Shown: piece by piece, positions 1 through 7,887 of the stretch
Numbering within the stretch: position 1 is the stretch's first letter
How the letters are laid out: each line of letters begins with the position of its first letter
Source of the DNA: Bryobacterales bacterium
Lineage (GTDB): Bacteria; Acidobacteriota; Terriglobia; Bryobacterales; Bryobacteraceae
Assembly (NCBI GenBank): GCA_019261985.1
Contig: JAFAQY010000114.1
Span: forward strand, 42,155-106,154
DNA length: 64,000 nt
Reading direction: 5' to 3'
The notes under the pieces: generated by a model
Database searches by the model: none
Seen by the model: only the letters and a program-made list of their open reading frames with translations
What the model was told of the DNA's origin: nothing
Translations under genes and position numbers: made by a program

Positions 1-194
1 GGGAAGCCCAATAGTCATTCGGAACGCGGCGCGGTAGATCCGACGAGTCTGCGCGAAGAAGACAGGTCTTACCTGAGGAGATCTTTGCTGTGGTCCGTAC
101 ACACCGGACTACCGCACGGGCAACCGGGCGGGATAGCAGCAGAGAAGTCAGCAGAGGTCATAGTAGCCCAACCCGGCGAAGGACCGAATCTTTA

Positions 195-1591
195 ATGCAA
201 GGAGCAGAGGGAAATTTCGATGAACGTGGGGCAGCAGAAAGGCCAGGAGCACCACGACGACCAAGAGGCGGACGGAACCCGTCCTCCCTCGTCGGGGACG
301 CAGCAAACGTTCACGGCATTCGACTCACAACGAGCCTTGACAGTCCATTTGAGCAGATATGCGACCCCAAGAACCTTGTTCGCGCCTACCGGCGGGTTCG
401 CTCCAACAAGGGAACGCCAGGCGTGGACGGCATGACCGTTGACGCACTGGCCGACTGGCTTCGGCAACACAGTGCGGCGTTGACGGCTTCGCTAGCAGAA
501 GGGACCTACCGGCCCCAACCCGTACGCGGAGTGCAGATCCCGAAGCCGGGAGGAGGACAACGCCAGTTGGGCATCCCCACGGTTGTGGATCGTCTGGTTC
601 AACAGATGATTCTGCAAGTACTGGAGCCCATCTTCGATCCCACCTTTCCCAACTCGAGCTACGGAATCCGTCCGGGACGCAGCGCCCACATGGCGCTGGA
701 ACAGGCGCGGCAATACGTAAATCGGGAAGGACGCGAGTTTCGTGGATCTCGACCTGGAGAAGTTCTTCGATCGGGTGAATCACGATATCCTCATGTCCCG
801 AATCGCGCGCAGGATCGGCGACAAACGCCTGCTCCGGATCATTCGGCGCTTTCTCCAGGCCGGCCTGATGCAGGAGGGGGTGTGCGTTACCCGCGACCAG
901 GGAACTCCACAAGGTGGGCCGCTCTCCCCTTTGCTGGCCAATCTCCTGCTTGACAATCTGGACCAGTTGCTGGAAACCCGGGGACATCGCTTCTGCCGCT
1001 ACGCCAACGGTGCAACATTTATGTGCGTCACTGACGGCAGGTCAGCGAGTGATGGAATCGGTGATACGGTTTCTGGAAGGAAAACTCAAGCTCCGAGTGA
1101 ACCGGGAAAAGAGCGCCGTGGCGCCGGTTGGGCAACGCAAGTTCCTCGGCCATCGGATTCTCTTGAACGGTAAACTCGGGATCTCGTCCCAAAGCGTTGA
1201 TCGCGCCAAGGACAAGATCCGGCAGATTACTCGTCGCGACCGGGGCGTGAGCTTGGCGCAGGTCATTGTCGAACTGAATTCGTTTCTGCCTGGATGGATC
1301 GCCTACGACCGCCATGCGGCCTGTCGGTTCCAACTCCAATGCCTGGACGAATGGATTCGGCATCGTCTGCGTTGCTACCGCCTCAAACAGCGCAAGCGCG
1401 GTCGCTCGGTGGCGGGATTCCTCCGCTCACTCGGCGTGTCCGCGATGCACGCAGCCCGTCTGGCCTCCTCCGGAAAGGGTTGGTGGCGTTTATCCAACTG
1501 CCCACCGGTCAAAGCGGGGTTGTCTAACGCATGGTTCCACTCCCAGGGTCTCGTTTCCCTGGTCCTCAAGTATGACTCGTTACACCATTAA
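195..1591 (+). pseudogene. ltrA: Group II intron reverse transcriptase/maturase, frameshifted
   Basis: Reverse transcriptase that in an intact intron assists splicing and copies the intron into DNA. Three reading frames are needed to follow it. The first carries RT0-RT2 (RSNKGTPGVDGM, then IPKPGGGQRQLGIPTVVDR and YGIRPGRS). A frameshift near 735-745 leads to a second frame with DLEKFFDRVNHD and GTPQGGPLSPLLANLLLD. A further shift near 1040-1050 leads to the thumb/X domain, with REKSAVAPVGQRKFLGH and a C-terminal domain ending near 1591. The catalytic YADD box, expected after RFCRYA, reads YANG, so the enzyme would be dead even without the frameshifts. The start is uncertain; ATG at 195 is the first plausible methionine. 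Confidence 0.85.
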
Positions 1592-1592
1592 T

Positions 1593-1664
1593 GAAACCGC
1601 CGTATACACACAAGTACGTACGGTGGTGTGGGAGGACGGGGTCGCGAGGCCCCTCCTACCCGAT
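1593..1664 (+). ncRNA. Group II intron domains V and VI
   Basis: ACCGCCGT pairs with ACGGTGGT around a CACAAG-type loop, the usual domain V form with the catalytic hairpin. GGAGGACGGGG pairs with CCCCTCC around a TCGCGAGG loop as domain VI. The 3' end is placed at CGAT, 1664, by analogy with class C-like introns. A covariance search would settle the class and the exact end. Confidence 0.65.
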
Positions 1665-1665
1665 C

Positions 1666-1684
1666 GCGCGATTGCCAATCGCGC
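1666..1684. repeat. Dispersed palindrome GCGCGATTGCCAATCGCGC
   Basis: A 19-base near-perfect inverted repeat directly after the intron 3' end. The same word recurs at about 8855, 14558, 17264, 17380 and 17515. It belongs to a family of short GC-rich palindromes in this genome. Function unknown. Confidence 0.7.
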
Positions 1685-1797
1685 CGGCACACAAAAGGTC
1701 ACCGCAATAATTTCCGCACCTCGGCACACCAGAGGCACACAAGCCAACGAAGGAATCAACCCACCTTCATCGACTTCCCTGTAAGTATTGAATCTTT

Positions 1798-1819
1798 GGT
1801 GCTGGAGGTGGGGTCGAAA
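1798..1819. repeat. attL-like copy of the tRNA-Leu 3' end
   Basis: TGGTGCTGGAGGTGGGG followed by TCGAA repeats the 3' end of the tRNA-Leu gene at 4772-4794; the only difference is one G missing in the G run. It is in the same orientation as the tRNA copy. Direct repeats of a tRNA 3' end are the standard trace of tyrosine-recombinase integration, so this is read as the distal attachment site. Confidence 0.7.
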
Positions 1820-1931
1820 GCCGGAACGCCTCGAAACCAAGGAAGCTTCTGTTCTAAAGACGGACAGAAAAGCCGAAAGCGCTGGACAGGCAGATCTGTC
1901 GCACGTGTACCGCAGACCACCACTGATATAC

Positions 1932-2231
1932 ATGTTAACGGCACCCGAAAAACTGGAAGTTTTGAATCTAGCGAACCTCTGGCCACGGCATATCTCAGAA
2001 TCCGGTTCTTACGCACTTGTCGCTGACAACTCGATTCCCATCGCGGAGGGCGTATCCGAGCTTGATGAGAATAGCTACCGTCTTCTCGTTGGGGCTTTCA
2101 ACGAGGAACCGGTCTCGAATTGCATCGGCATACGATTCAACCCAATACTTCACAGCGGTGCTCGCATGTCCCTTGCGGCGCTCTTTTGGAACGATGTAGA
2201 TCTGGTTAAGGATGCAGATCTTGTTTCGTAG
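1932..2231 (+). CDS. Hypothetical protein, 99 aa, inside the tRNA-Leu island
   Basis: Not recognised. An open frame from ATG 1932 to the stop at 2231 gives an acidic 99-residue product (near the N-terminus APEKLEVLNLANLWPRHI, further on SELDENSYRLLVGAFNEEP). The frame stays open upstream to 1788 but that part overlaps the att-like repeat. No ribosome binding site stands out and no domain is evident. It may be a remnant of island cargo or a chance frame. Confidence 0.3.
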   Translation: MLTAPEKLEVLNLANLWPRHISESGSYALVADNSIPIAEGVSELDENSYRLLVGAFNEEPVSNCIGIRFNPILHSGARMSLAALFWNDVDLVKDADLVS

Positions 2232-2339
2232 CGATCTTCTGTCAAATTCCCGAGCAAGTATCCGAGGTACTTGGACCGGGCGATACTCAAGAACGTGCTG
2301 GGAGAATCCCGCAAAATTGCGAAAGTCACGGTTACTTGC

Positions 2340-3237
2340 TTATGGCGTCGCGGCGGCTTGGCGGGCGAATTTGCTAAACCGACGCGTTAGGCTCCTAAAG
2401 CGTCCCTCGTGGCTTTTGACGTCGCCCGTGCTGCGGTTCAATCTGTCGTATTGCAGAAGCTCCTGATCAAGGTCCTCGTCATTCGGATCGGCGGTCGCCC
2501 GGGCTCGGTTTGCGCGACGCTCAGAATCAAGGCGGACTAGAAATTCGCGAATGAAGGGAAAGTCCCCGGTGGACCTGCTGCGAATGAACCAGTAGTAAAC
2601 GGCGAAAACTCCGGCCGAGCTCAGCAGCTTGTCACCAGGCAGGAAAATCTCGCTCATGCTGTCGAGAACGTCTACGACCTTACGGGCGGCGAGTTCGAGG
2701 CCCTTTGTGTCTCGGACGCTATCGGTCACAAACTGGTCAAGGCTCCCCTTTTTTGTTTCTTTTGTTGCGCCAGAGTACTCGAAGTATAAGAGCTTGGCCG
2801 CCGCGTTCAAATCCTGCCCGCGCGTCATGGTGAATGCAACGTTCTCAAGAAACAGGTCGTGTCTTGCTATTTGGCGGAAGAGCTGAGGGGCCGGCCCCGA
2901 CATCGCATTGCGGATCTCTGCGCCGGTGAGCGGCTTGCTGGGGTTCAGCCGCACAAACAGTTCGTGAATCGGAACGTCACTTTTGCCAACGACCCGCATA
3001 GCTTCTGGCTGTGAAGCGGTGAATCTCCCCAAGTAAAATCGGCCACGTAGATCTTGGGGACGTCGAATCCGTTCAATATGGAATCGATCAAATACTGCTT
3101 GTCGGTCACGGACCAAGGCGGCCTCGTCTTTGATATGGCGGGTCCATATCAATTTTGTCTTGCCGGTTGCGCCACCACGTCAGCGTGTGGGGCTCCATCT
3201 GTTCAACCTTAAAATCTTTCTTTTGTATTTCTGCCAT
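2340..3237 (-). pseudogene. DUF262 (GmrSD N-terminal-like) protein, broken
   Basis: DUF262 is the ParB-fold nucleotide-hydrolysing domain found in GmrSD-type restriction enzymes and many defence genes. The N-terminus starts at ATG 3237 (MAEIQKKDFKVEQM) and shows the family's IDMDPPYQRRGRL box. It then loses one base near 3120; restoring it gives W-SVTDKQYLIDSILNGFDVPKIY. The sequence then jumps into another frame that resumes at PIHELFVRLNPSKPLTGAEI and runs to 2340. The segment that should hold the DGQQR catalytic motif, roughly 70-80 residues, is missing. It starts 4 bases after the FRG gene ends, so the two were one operon. Both the frameshifts and the deletion argue for a dead gene. Confidence 0.75.
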
Positions 3238-3241
3238 CGAA

Positions 3242-4080
3242 TTAATATTCGAACCCAAAATCTCGCTTGATGTCCTTGGACAGACCCTCAAGGTCCGGAA
3301 AAACGACGGATTCGGTAATACCATTCTTCAGAATGGATCTGCGCATCGCAGGCAGCACATCGCGCCTGAGCATAACCTTTTGGAGGCATGAAGCTGGAAA
3401 AGGCTCCTGCTCGTAGGCGTCCTCCATGGCTTGGGTGCTCTGCCCGAAGATGACGAAGCAACCGCGCTGAGCGACGATTCGGGGACTGTTGTGAGCACCA
3501 TAAATCGCGACCGGATGCACGTTCATGTCCGGAAACCGCGTAAGGGGCTTATAGCTCTGCAGGGCTTCTCTGATGGCATCAGAATGCCGCGATCGAAACG
3601 TCGCTGTCTCAACGCATGCCTATTCCAGGCGACCGGATCGAGTATCCACACAGCGGCATCGGAAGAAAATGTCAGCACCGGGTTGGCACCCGCCAGCTTG
3701 CCGGAAAAGGGGCTGGACATTATCGCAAAATATAAGCCGATCAGAGGGTTCTCCGTCCAGTCGAGTAGCCGCGTCGGGATTCCGTAATGCTGCATGAAGA
3801 AAAGATGGTCCCAGTTGTCGGCCAAGGCACGAGTCATAAATGGGATGCTTCGCTGCTGGAATCGCATCATCAGGTTTCGCTCAAGCAATTCGAGGTCAAC
3901 CACAGCATGTTCTCGGGCATGACGGTAAAGAGTGGGAAGCAGGTTATATGTTGCCTTGCCCGCACCGCGGAACCATAACGGGCCCTCAGCGCGCTGGCGA
4001 CGTTCGACTAGCCTGACAAAGTCCTGGAACGAATTTGGGCACATTTCAGGCACGGTGTGCGCTTGTGTATTGCTACTCAC
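3242..4080 (-). pseudogene. FRG-domain protein, one frameshift
   Basis: FRG-domain proteins are named for their conserved F, R and G residues; they are common in defence islands but lack an agreed activity. From GTG 4080 the product shows LWFRGAGKATYNLLPTLYR and HYGIPTRLLDWTENPLIGLY, both core family features. A frameshift near 3595 moves the frame to one giving ALQSYKPLTRFPDMNVHPV, SPRIVAQRGCFVIFG and the terminal GITESVVFPDLEGLSKDI, which is the usual C-terminus. The total coding length (about 280 residues) is normal for the family, so only the frameshift breaks it; a sequencing error cannot be excluded. It is directly upstream of the DUF262 gene. Confidence 0.8.
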
Positions 4081-4319
4081 GTTTTTCAGGCCAGTTTAAC
4101 ATTGCCCCAAGCGGCAAGGGCAAGCAGGAATCGAAATCACTAAATCAACCGCGTTCTTCACCAGTGGAAATTTCGTACGTAATCGCTGACAATCTGCTTC
4201 AACTCGCATTCCAGTCAGCAGCGGTGAGCTGTCTAAAACAGAATTGCTCACAAATGTATTATGCCGCCCCAAGACATGATGAGGTGGAGGCTGGGCGGTT
4301 GAAACTCCAAGTGATACGA

Positions 4320-4700
4320 GTATTCCGGTTGTGGTGGGCGCAAAGGTCACTGGCGAAGCGATCTGCCGGGTGGATCCGGATATCAACGCAGCGAATCGAT
4401 TCAATGGCCGCGAAGTGCCTCAAATGCGTTCCGCTGCCTGCTGGCACATCCGCCGAGACAGAATGTTTTTTCGGGACCGGCCTAGGTGCGCGGGATGGCC
4501 ATATCAAAACCGTGCGCTCGTTCAAAGCGATACTTTCCAAAACGGAGTTGCGAACGCCCATGCTCACGATTTCCGCCATACCGCGGACACGGAAATCCTC
4601 GCGAAGGGTGGTGCCATCTTTGGGCGACTCGCCCCAGATCATTCGCAAGCACTACATAAATGATCGCGCGAATTTTAGACCCGGACGAAGGCGATTTTGG
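4320..4700 (+). pseudogene. Tyrosine recombinase (integrase) C-terminal remnant
   Basis: Pieces of the catalytic domain appear in two alternating frames: CVPLPAGTSAETECFFGTGL and ARDGHIKTVRSFKAIL in one, NAHAHDFRHTADTEILAKGG (box II, HxxR with the R of FRHT) in another, then SLGDSPQIIRKHY (the final H and the nucleophile Y) back in the first. At least two frameshifts are needed. The gene points at the tRNA-Leu 3' end, the usual arrangement for an element integrated there. No convincing N-terminal arm-binding domain was found. Confidence 0.75.
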
Positions 4701-4771
4701 CTCAAGTTCATGGCGCGTACACGTATCCCGAAATTTAACGCGCGCAACTCCGATTTTTGCAATACATCCGA

Positions 4772-4860
4772 TGGTGCTGGAGGTGGGGGTCGAACCCACA
4801 TGACCAGTGAAGGTCGCGGGATTTTGAGTCCCGTGCGTCTGCCAGTTCCGCCACTCCAGC
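4772..4860 (-). tRNA. tRNA-Leu (CAA), with encoded CCA
   Basis: On the minus strand the gene starts GCTGGAGTGGCGGAACTGGC and ends CCTCCAGCACCA. Acceptor arms GCTGGAG/CTCCAGC pair perfectly. The anticodon stem CGGGA/TCCCG encloses CTCAAAA, anticodon CAA. A long variable arm (CGACCTTCACTGGTCA) and the T arm GTGGGTTCGACCCCCAC are present, as expected for a class II leucine tRNA. Its 3' end doubles as the attachment site of the adjoining island. Confidence 0.95.
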
Positions 4861-5019
4861 TAGATAACGTTGAAGGATCTGACGGTCACGATTATAGCAA
4901 GCACGTGCCGCTGCTCGGACGTGTGGGTTTGGACTTTTTCGCTGACATGAAAGGGTGAGTCAAGTCGACGGGCGATGAGCTACGAAGAGGTGATCGTACG
5001 CGAGGGGTTTTAAGGGGAA

Positions 5020-5042
5020 GGGGGTTGCGGCCGACAACCCCC
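5020..5042 (-). terminator. Hairpin downstream of the 47-aa peptide gene
   Basis: GGGGGTTG and CAACCCCC form an 8-bp stem with a 7-base loop, 54 bases after the stop codon of the small peptide. On the minus strand it is followed by TTCCCCTT, a poor T tract, so it could be a weak terminator or merely a stabilising hairpin. Confidence 0.35.
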
Positions 5043-5095
5043 AAAAACGAACTTTTCAATAATGCGCCCTTCCGGACGCGAATCGCTGGTCGTGA

Positions 5096-5239
5096 CTAGT
5101 GGGCCGCCATCACGATCGGAGCGGCATAATCATCGCAGGGCCAGCAGTCCGGCGTCGGGCCATCGGTCACGGCGACCACGATACCCAACAACGGAAGCGC
5201 GAACACGACGGTTCGCAGGCGCAGCAGCTTCTTAAGCAT
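5096..5239 (-). CDS. Small membrane or secreted peptide with CWPC motif, 47 aa
   Basis: Not recognised. The product begins MLKKLLRLRTVVFALPLLGI, a basic start followed by a hydrophobic stretch up to about residue 24, which suits a signal peptide or single membrane helix. The rest is a short acidic tail, with CWPC at residues 32-35 followed by DDY and a hydrophobic end. A good ribosome binding site (GGGAGGG) sits before the ATG at 5239. It lies downstream of, and in the same direction as, the XRE/S24-like regulator, and about 95 bases upstream of its start there is an operator-like site matching the one before that regulator. CxxC could bind metal or form a disulfide; nothing more can be said. 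Confidence 0.6.
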   Translation of the reverse strand: MLKKLLRLRTVVFALPLLGIVVAVTDGPTPDCWPCDDYAAPIVMAAH

Positions 5240-5309
5240 TTGGTTCTAATCCCTCCCTGGAATCTGTCTTACTTCCTGACTGGGCCAGAATACGGGGATT
5301 TTGAGCTGG

Positions 5310-5345
5310 ATTAGAACCTTAAAAGAACCTTTTCTGGAATCAGAA
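5310..5345. promoter_or_regulatory. Operator-like site upstream of the small peptide
   Basis: TTCTGGAATCAGAA at 5332-5345 has TTCTG/CAGAA arms with a 4-base spacer. The same arms and spacing occur at 6283-6296 before the XRE/S24 gene. Two half-sites, read on the minus strand as AAGGTTCTTTTAAGGTTCT, follow at about 5313-5331, and an AAGGTTCT also flanks the other site. The shared pattern suggests one regulator binds both. Confidence 0.5.
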
Positions 5346-5390
5346 CATCTTCGCAGAAAGTGTACCGTTTTGTTTCTCGGTAACCGGATG

Positions 5391-6224
5391 CTATTCAGTG
5401 CGATGCCGGCCGTGAAGAGCGTGTTCCAAACTCATCGCCACCTGGGTCACCTGGCCGATCACCTCGATCTCCGAAGGGTATTCGTAAGTTTCGGGATCGC
5501 ACGAAGATGCCGGATGAGGCTGAAGCGTAAGCCGGCCGCCTCTGAGCGTGCACCACCGGCAGGCGTACCCATCGCGGTGCTCCAGGAAGTAGATCGGGCG
5601 CTCGAACTCGGTGCGCCAACCGGAAGAGCGAATACGCCGCGTGTCATCGATCACGACCAGCGATCCCGGCGGGATGATGGGGAACATCGACCAATCGTCC
5701 GTGCCGATGAGTCCATATCGGCGGTTGCGCACGTCCATGTGTTTCAGGAGCATCAACGGAAGCTTGCCCCATCTTTGGATCATGCGGCTCAGAAAAACGG
5801 TCTTACCGAGGTCGATCCCTGGATCTAACGCGAGCGGAACCTGGATTTCGCCCTCTTCCTTAGGCTGAAATCCGATAGGGTGCGTCCGGGCAAGGTGGAC
5901 AAGAGCAGCGTCCGCCGCAAGCTCGCCAAGCGCAATTCCGTACCAGGAAAGCACTTCATTCAAATCCAAGCGGTAGATGGCGCATAGTGAGTAGAGCCGG
6001 TAAGTGCTCGGCATCGTGCCTTTGTTCTCGATGTCGGCCAGCCGGCTCAGCGCGACGGTGTACTCGTCATTTTCATGCGCGGCGGCAATCTTCGCGCTGG
6101 CCTCTTCCACGTCTCGGTACTTGAGGCCCAGGCGTTCGCGAACCTTCTTGAGTTTCTGTCCGGCTTCCTCCATGATGGAAGTTCGGGTAGCGGCGCTCGA
6201 CCGGCTGGAGGTTGCAAAAGCCAT
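5391..6224 (-). CDS. XRE-family regulator with S24/LexA-like C-terminal domain
   Basis: 277 aa. Residues about 20-90 form a helix-turn-helix of the XRE type (LKKVRERLGLKYRDVEEASA, then SRLADIENKGTMPSTYRL). The C-terminal half contains GTDDWSMFPIIPPGSLVVID, the S24-peptidase-like box in which the Ser of DWSMFP matches the LexA/CI nucleophile; a matching catalytic Lys is not obvious, so self-cleavage is not assured. It likely represses DNA in response to stress or a ligand. It is divergent from ubiX across a 130-bp gap that holds a perfect-arm palindrome, suggesting autoregulation. No prophage genes are nearby. Confidence 0.75.
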   Translation of the reverse strand: MAFATSSRSSAATRTSIMEEAGQKLKKVRERLGLKYRDVEEASAKIAAAHENDEYTVALSRLADIENKGTMPSTYRLYSLCAIYRLDLNEVLSWYGIALGELAADAALVHLARTHPIGFQPKEEGEIQVPLALDPGIDLGKTVFLSRMIQRWGKLPLMLLKHMDVRNRRYGLIGTDDWSMFPIIPPGSLVVIDDTRRIRSSGWRTEFERPIYFLEHRDGYACRWCTLRGGRLTLQPHPASSCDPETYEYPSEIEVIGQVTQVAMSLEHALHGRHRTE

Positions 6225-6280
6225 GAAAGCGAAAGCCGAAGTTAATTATAGCTGTTCGAACGGGAGCTTTTCAAGGTTCT

Positions 6281-6298
6281 TGTTCTGATTTCAGAACA
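6281..6298. promoter_or_regulatory. Palindromic operator TGTTCTGATTTCAGAACA
   Basis: Eight-base arms TGTTCTGA/TCAGAACA around a TT centre, 57 bases before the XRE/S24 gene start and 57 bases before ubiX on the other side. A TTCTG-N4-CAGAA core is shared with the site at 5332-5345. The position suits autorepression and possible control of ubiX-pheA. Confidence 0.6.
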
Positions 6299-6354
6299 GG
6301 GGATTCGATAATTGGTGCTTTTGGAACGGCCTGGAAACCGGGGATTCTGCTAGC

Positions 6355-6972
6355 GTGCGCTCCTCCCCAAATTTACGTCTAGTCGTTGCCGTCACGGGCG
6401 CGAGCGGCTCCATTTACGGCTGGCGATTACTCGAAAAGTTACAAGCATGGGAGGGGATTGAAGTACATCTGGTTCTTTCGCGCTCCGGCGAGCGTACCGC
6501 GCATTTGGAGCTCGGGAAATCGGCGGCGGATTTTAAGGCCTTGGCCGATTGCTCCTATTCGCCCGAGGATATCGGATGCCGGCTCGCCAGCGGCTCGTTT
6601 CTAATGGCCGGAATGGTGATCGCGCCTTGCTCGATCCACACTATGTCCTCGATCGCGCATGGCATCAGTTCAAACCTGATTGTCCGCGCCGCGGACGTGA
6701 CACTGAAAGAACACCGGAAGCTGGTGCTGATGGTCCGTGAATCGCCGTTCCACTTGGGGCATCTGCGCTCGATGACGGCGCTCGCCGAGATGGGCGCCAT
6801 CGTCGCGCCCCCCGTTCCCGGCTTTTATCATCGTCCGGAGACGGTCGCCGACATCGTGGAGTACAGCGTGGACCGCGTGCTGGACCTTATCGGGCTCCCC
6901 TCGCCGGAAACTCGGCGGTGGGACGGACCCGCGCGGCCGGCCGCCGGAAGTCCTGCCAGGGGCTCCGAATGA
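6355..6972 (+). CDS. ubiX: UbiX-family flavin prenyltransferase
   Basis: 205 aa. UbiX makes prenylated FMN, the cofactor of UbiD-type decarboxylases, from FMN and dimethylallyl phosphate. The product shows the Rossmann-like start VVAVTGASGSIYGWRLLEKL, the central MVIAPCSIHTMSSIAHG and the RESPFHLGHLRSMTALAEMG region typical of the family. Length is slightly above the usual 190-200 because of a proline-rich tail. The start is GTG at 6355 with a weak ribosome binding site. The stop overlaps the ATG of pheA by 4 bases, so the two are co-transcribed. No ubiD is in the window. Confidence 0.9.
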   Translation: MRSSPNLRLVVAVTGASGSIYGWRLLEKLQAWEGIEVHLVLSRSGERTAHLELGKSAADFKALADCSYSPEDIGCRLASGSFLMAGMVIAPCSIHTMSSIAHGISSNLIVRAADVTLKEHRKLVLMVRESPFHLGHLRSMTALAEMGAIVAPPVPGFYHRPETVADIVEYSVDRVLDLIGLPSPETRRWDGPARPAAGSPARGSE

Positions 6973-7802
6973 AAGCCGCGTTTCAAGGCGAGTTGGGCGC
7001 GTTCAGCCAGGACGCCATCCGCCAGCTTTTAGGATCGAAAGCGCAGCCGGTCCCGTACCCGCAATTCGATGAGGTTTTCGACGCTCTTGCCCATGGCGAC
7101 GTCAACGTCGCGGTGGCGCCCATCGAAAATACGCTGCATGGCTCGGTGCACAAAAATTACGACCTGATGTTGAAGCATGATTTCATCATCACCGCCGAGA
7201 CGAATGTGCGCATTGTTCATAATCTGATCGCTCCGCCTGGCACGCGGTTTTCGCAAATTCGCAAAGTCTATTCGCACGAAGTGGCGCTTAATCAATGCCT
7301 GGAATTTTTCCGCCGCCACAAAAGCGTCGAGAACGTTCCGTTTTATGACACCGCGGGCAGCGTAAAGATGGTTATGCGGGATCGGCCGCCGGGCGCCGCC
7401 GCGATCGCCTCGGAACTGGCGGCCAAAATTTACGGCGGCGAAATTCTCAGGCGCGAAATTGAGGACGATCGCCGAAACTACACGCGCTTTTTCCTGCTGG
7501 AGCGAAAAGGCGCGAAGCCGCGCAAGCCTCAGGGATCCGATCGCAAGCTGTGGAAAACATCGCTGGTGTTCTCCACGCGCAACGTCCCGGGCGCGCTGTT
7601 CCGGGCGTTAAGCGCGCTGGCGCTGCGCGATCTCAACCTGACCAAGCTCGAATCGAGGCCTCTTCGGGGCCGTCCCTGGGAATACATGTTTTACCTGGAT
7701 CTTATCGGCCGGCAGGATGACGCGGTGGTCCGCAACGCCCTGGGACACTTGGGCGAGGTCGCCGATTTTTTGCGCGTGTTGGGCACCTATCGCGCTGCCT
7801 GA
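6969..7802 (+). CDS. pheA: Prephenate dehydratase
   Basis: 277 aa. Converts prephenate to phenylpyruvate in phenylalanine synthesis. The catalytic domain carries AFQGELGAFSQDAI at the start, NVAVAPIENTLHGSV, and the family NYTRFFLLER with the key Thr of the TRF motif. From about residue 195 an ACT domain follows (TSLVFSTRNVPGALFRAL, then TKLESRPLRG), the phenylalanine-sensing domain with the ESRP motif. The start is taken at ATG 6969, which overlaps the ubiX stop (ATGA); an upstream in-frame GTG/ATG would lie inside ubiX. No chorismate mutase domain is fused, so it is the monofunctional type. Confidence 0.93.
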   Translation: MKAAFQGELGAFSQDAIRQLLGSKAQPVPYPQFDEVFDALAHGDVNVAVAPIENTLHGSVHKNYDLMLKHDFIITAETNVRIVHNLIAPPGTRFSQIRKVYSHEVALNQCLEFFRRHKSVENVPFYDTAGSVKMVMRDRPPGAAAIASELAAKIYGGEILRREIEDDRRNYTRFFLLERKGAKPRKPQGSDRKLWKTSLVFSTRNVPGALFRALSALALRDLNLTKLESRPLRGRPWEYMFYLDLIGRQDDAVVRNALGHLGEVADFLRVLGTYRAA

Positions 7803-7887
7803 AACTTAGTCTCCTGCCTCTCGGGACGGCTTAAGTACTGGGTAGCACGGGCTGCCGGAAAATGGCGCCCCTTTTTCCTTCCACCTT

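Larger units (their letters stand above)
1..1664 (+). mobile_element. Group II intron, 3' portion (5' end outside window), decayed
   Basis: The stretch holds a reverse transcriptase/maturase reading frame followed by a typical group II intron 3' end: a domain V-like hairpin near 1593-1628 and a domain VI-like hairpin ending in CCTACCCGAT at about 1664. The sequence before the reading frame (about 90-190) resembles the conserved leader seen before class C-like maturases. The 5' boundary is not visible and must lie upstream of base 1. Immediately after the intron comes the palindrome GCGCGATTGCCAATCGCGC, a repeat found all over this window; class C introns are known to insert next to hairpins, so the repeat may have been the target. 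The maturase is broken, so the intron could move only if helped in trans. Confidence 0.75.
1798..4794. mobile_element. Degraded genomic island at tRNA-Leu(CAA)
   Basis: About 3.0 kb lies between the tRNA 3' end (attR) and its copy (attL). It contains remnants of a tyrosine recombinase next to the tRNA, an FRG-domain gene, a DUF262 gene and one small unassigned reading frame. All three recognisable genes are frameshifted or deleted, so the element appears immobile and its cargo inactive. The interpretation rests on the att-like repeat, the integrase remnant beside the tRNA and the defence-like cargo. Confidence 0.65.

Noticed and set aside
4035..4958. Single 307-aa gene spanning the tRNA
   Set aside because: It runs through the tRNA-Leu gene; only the 4320-4700 part has meaning, as an integrase remnant in two frames.
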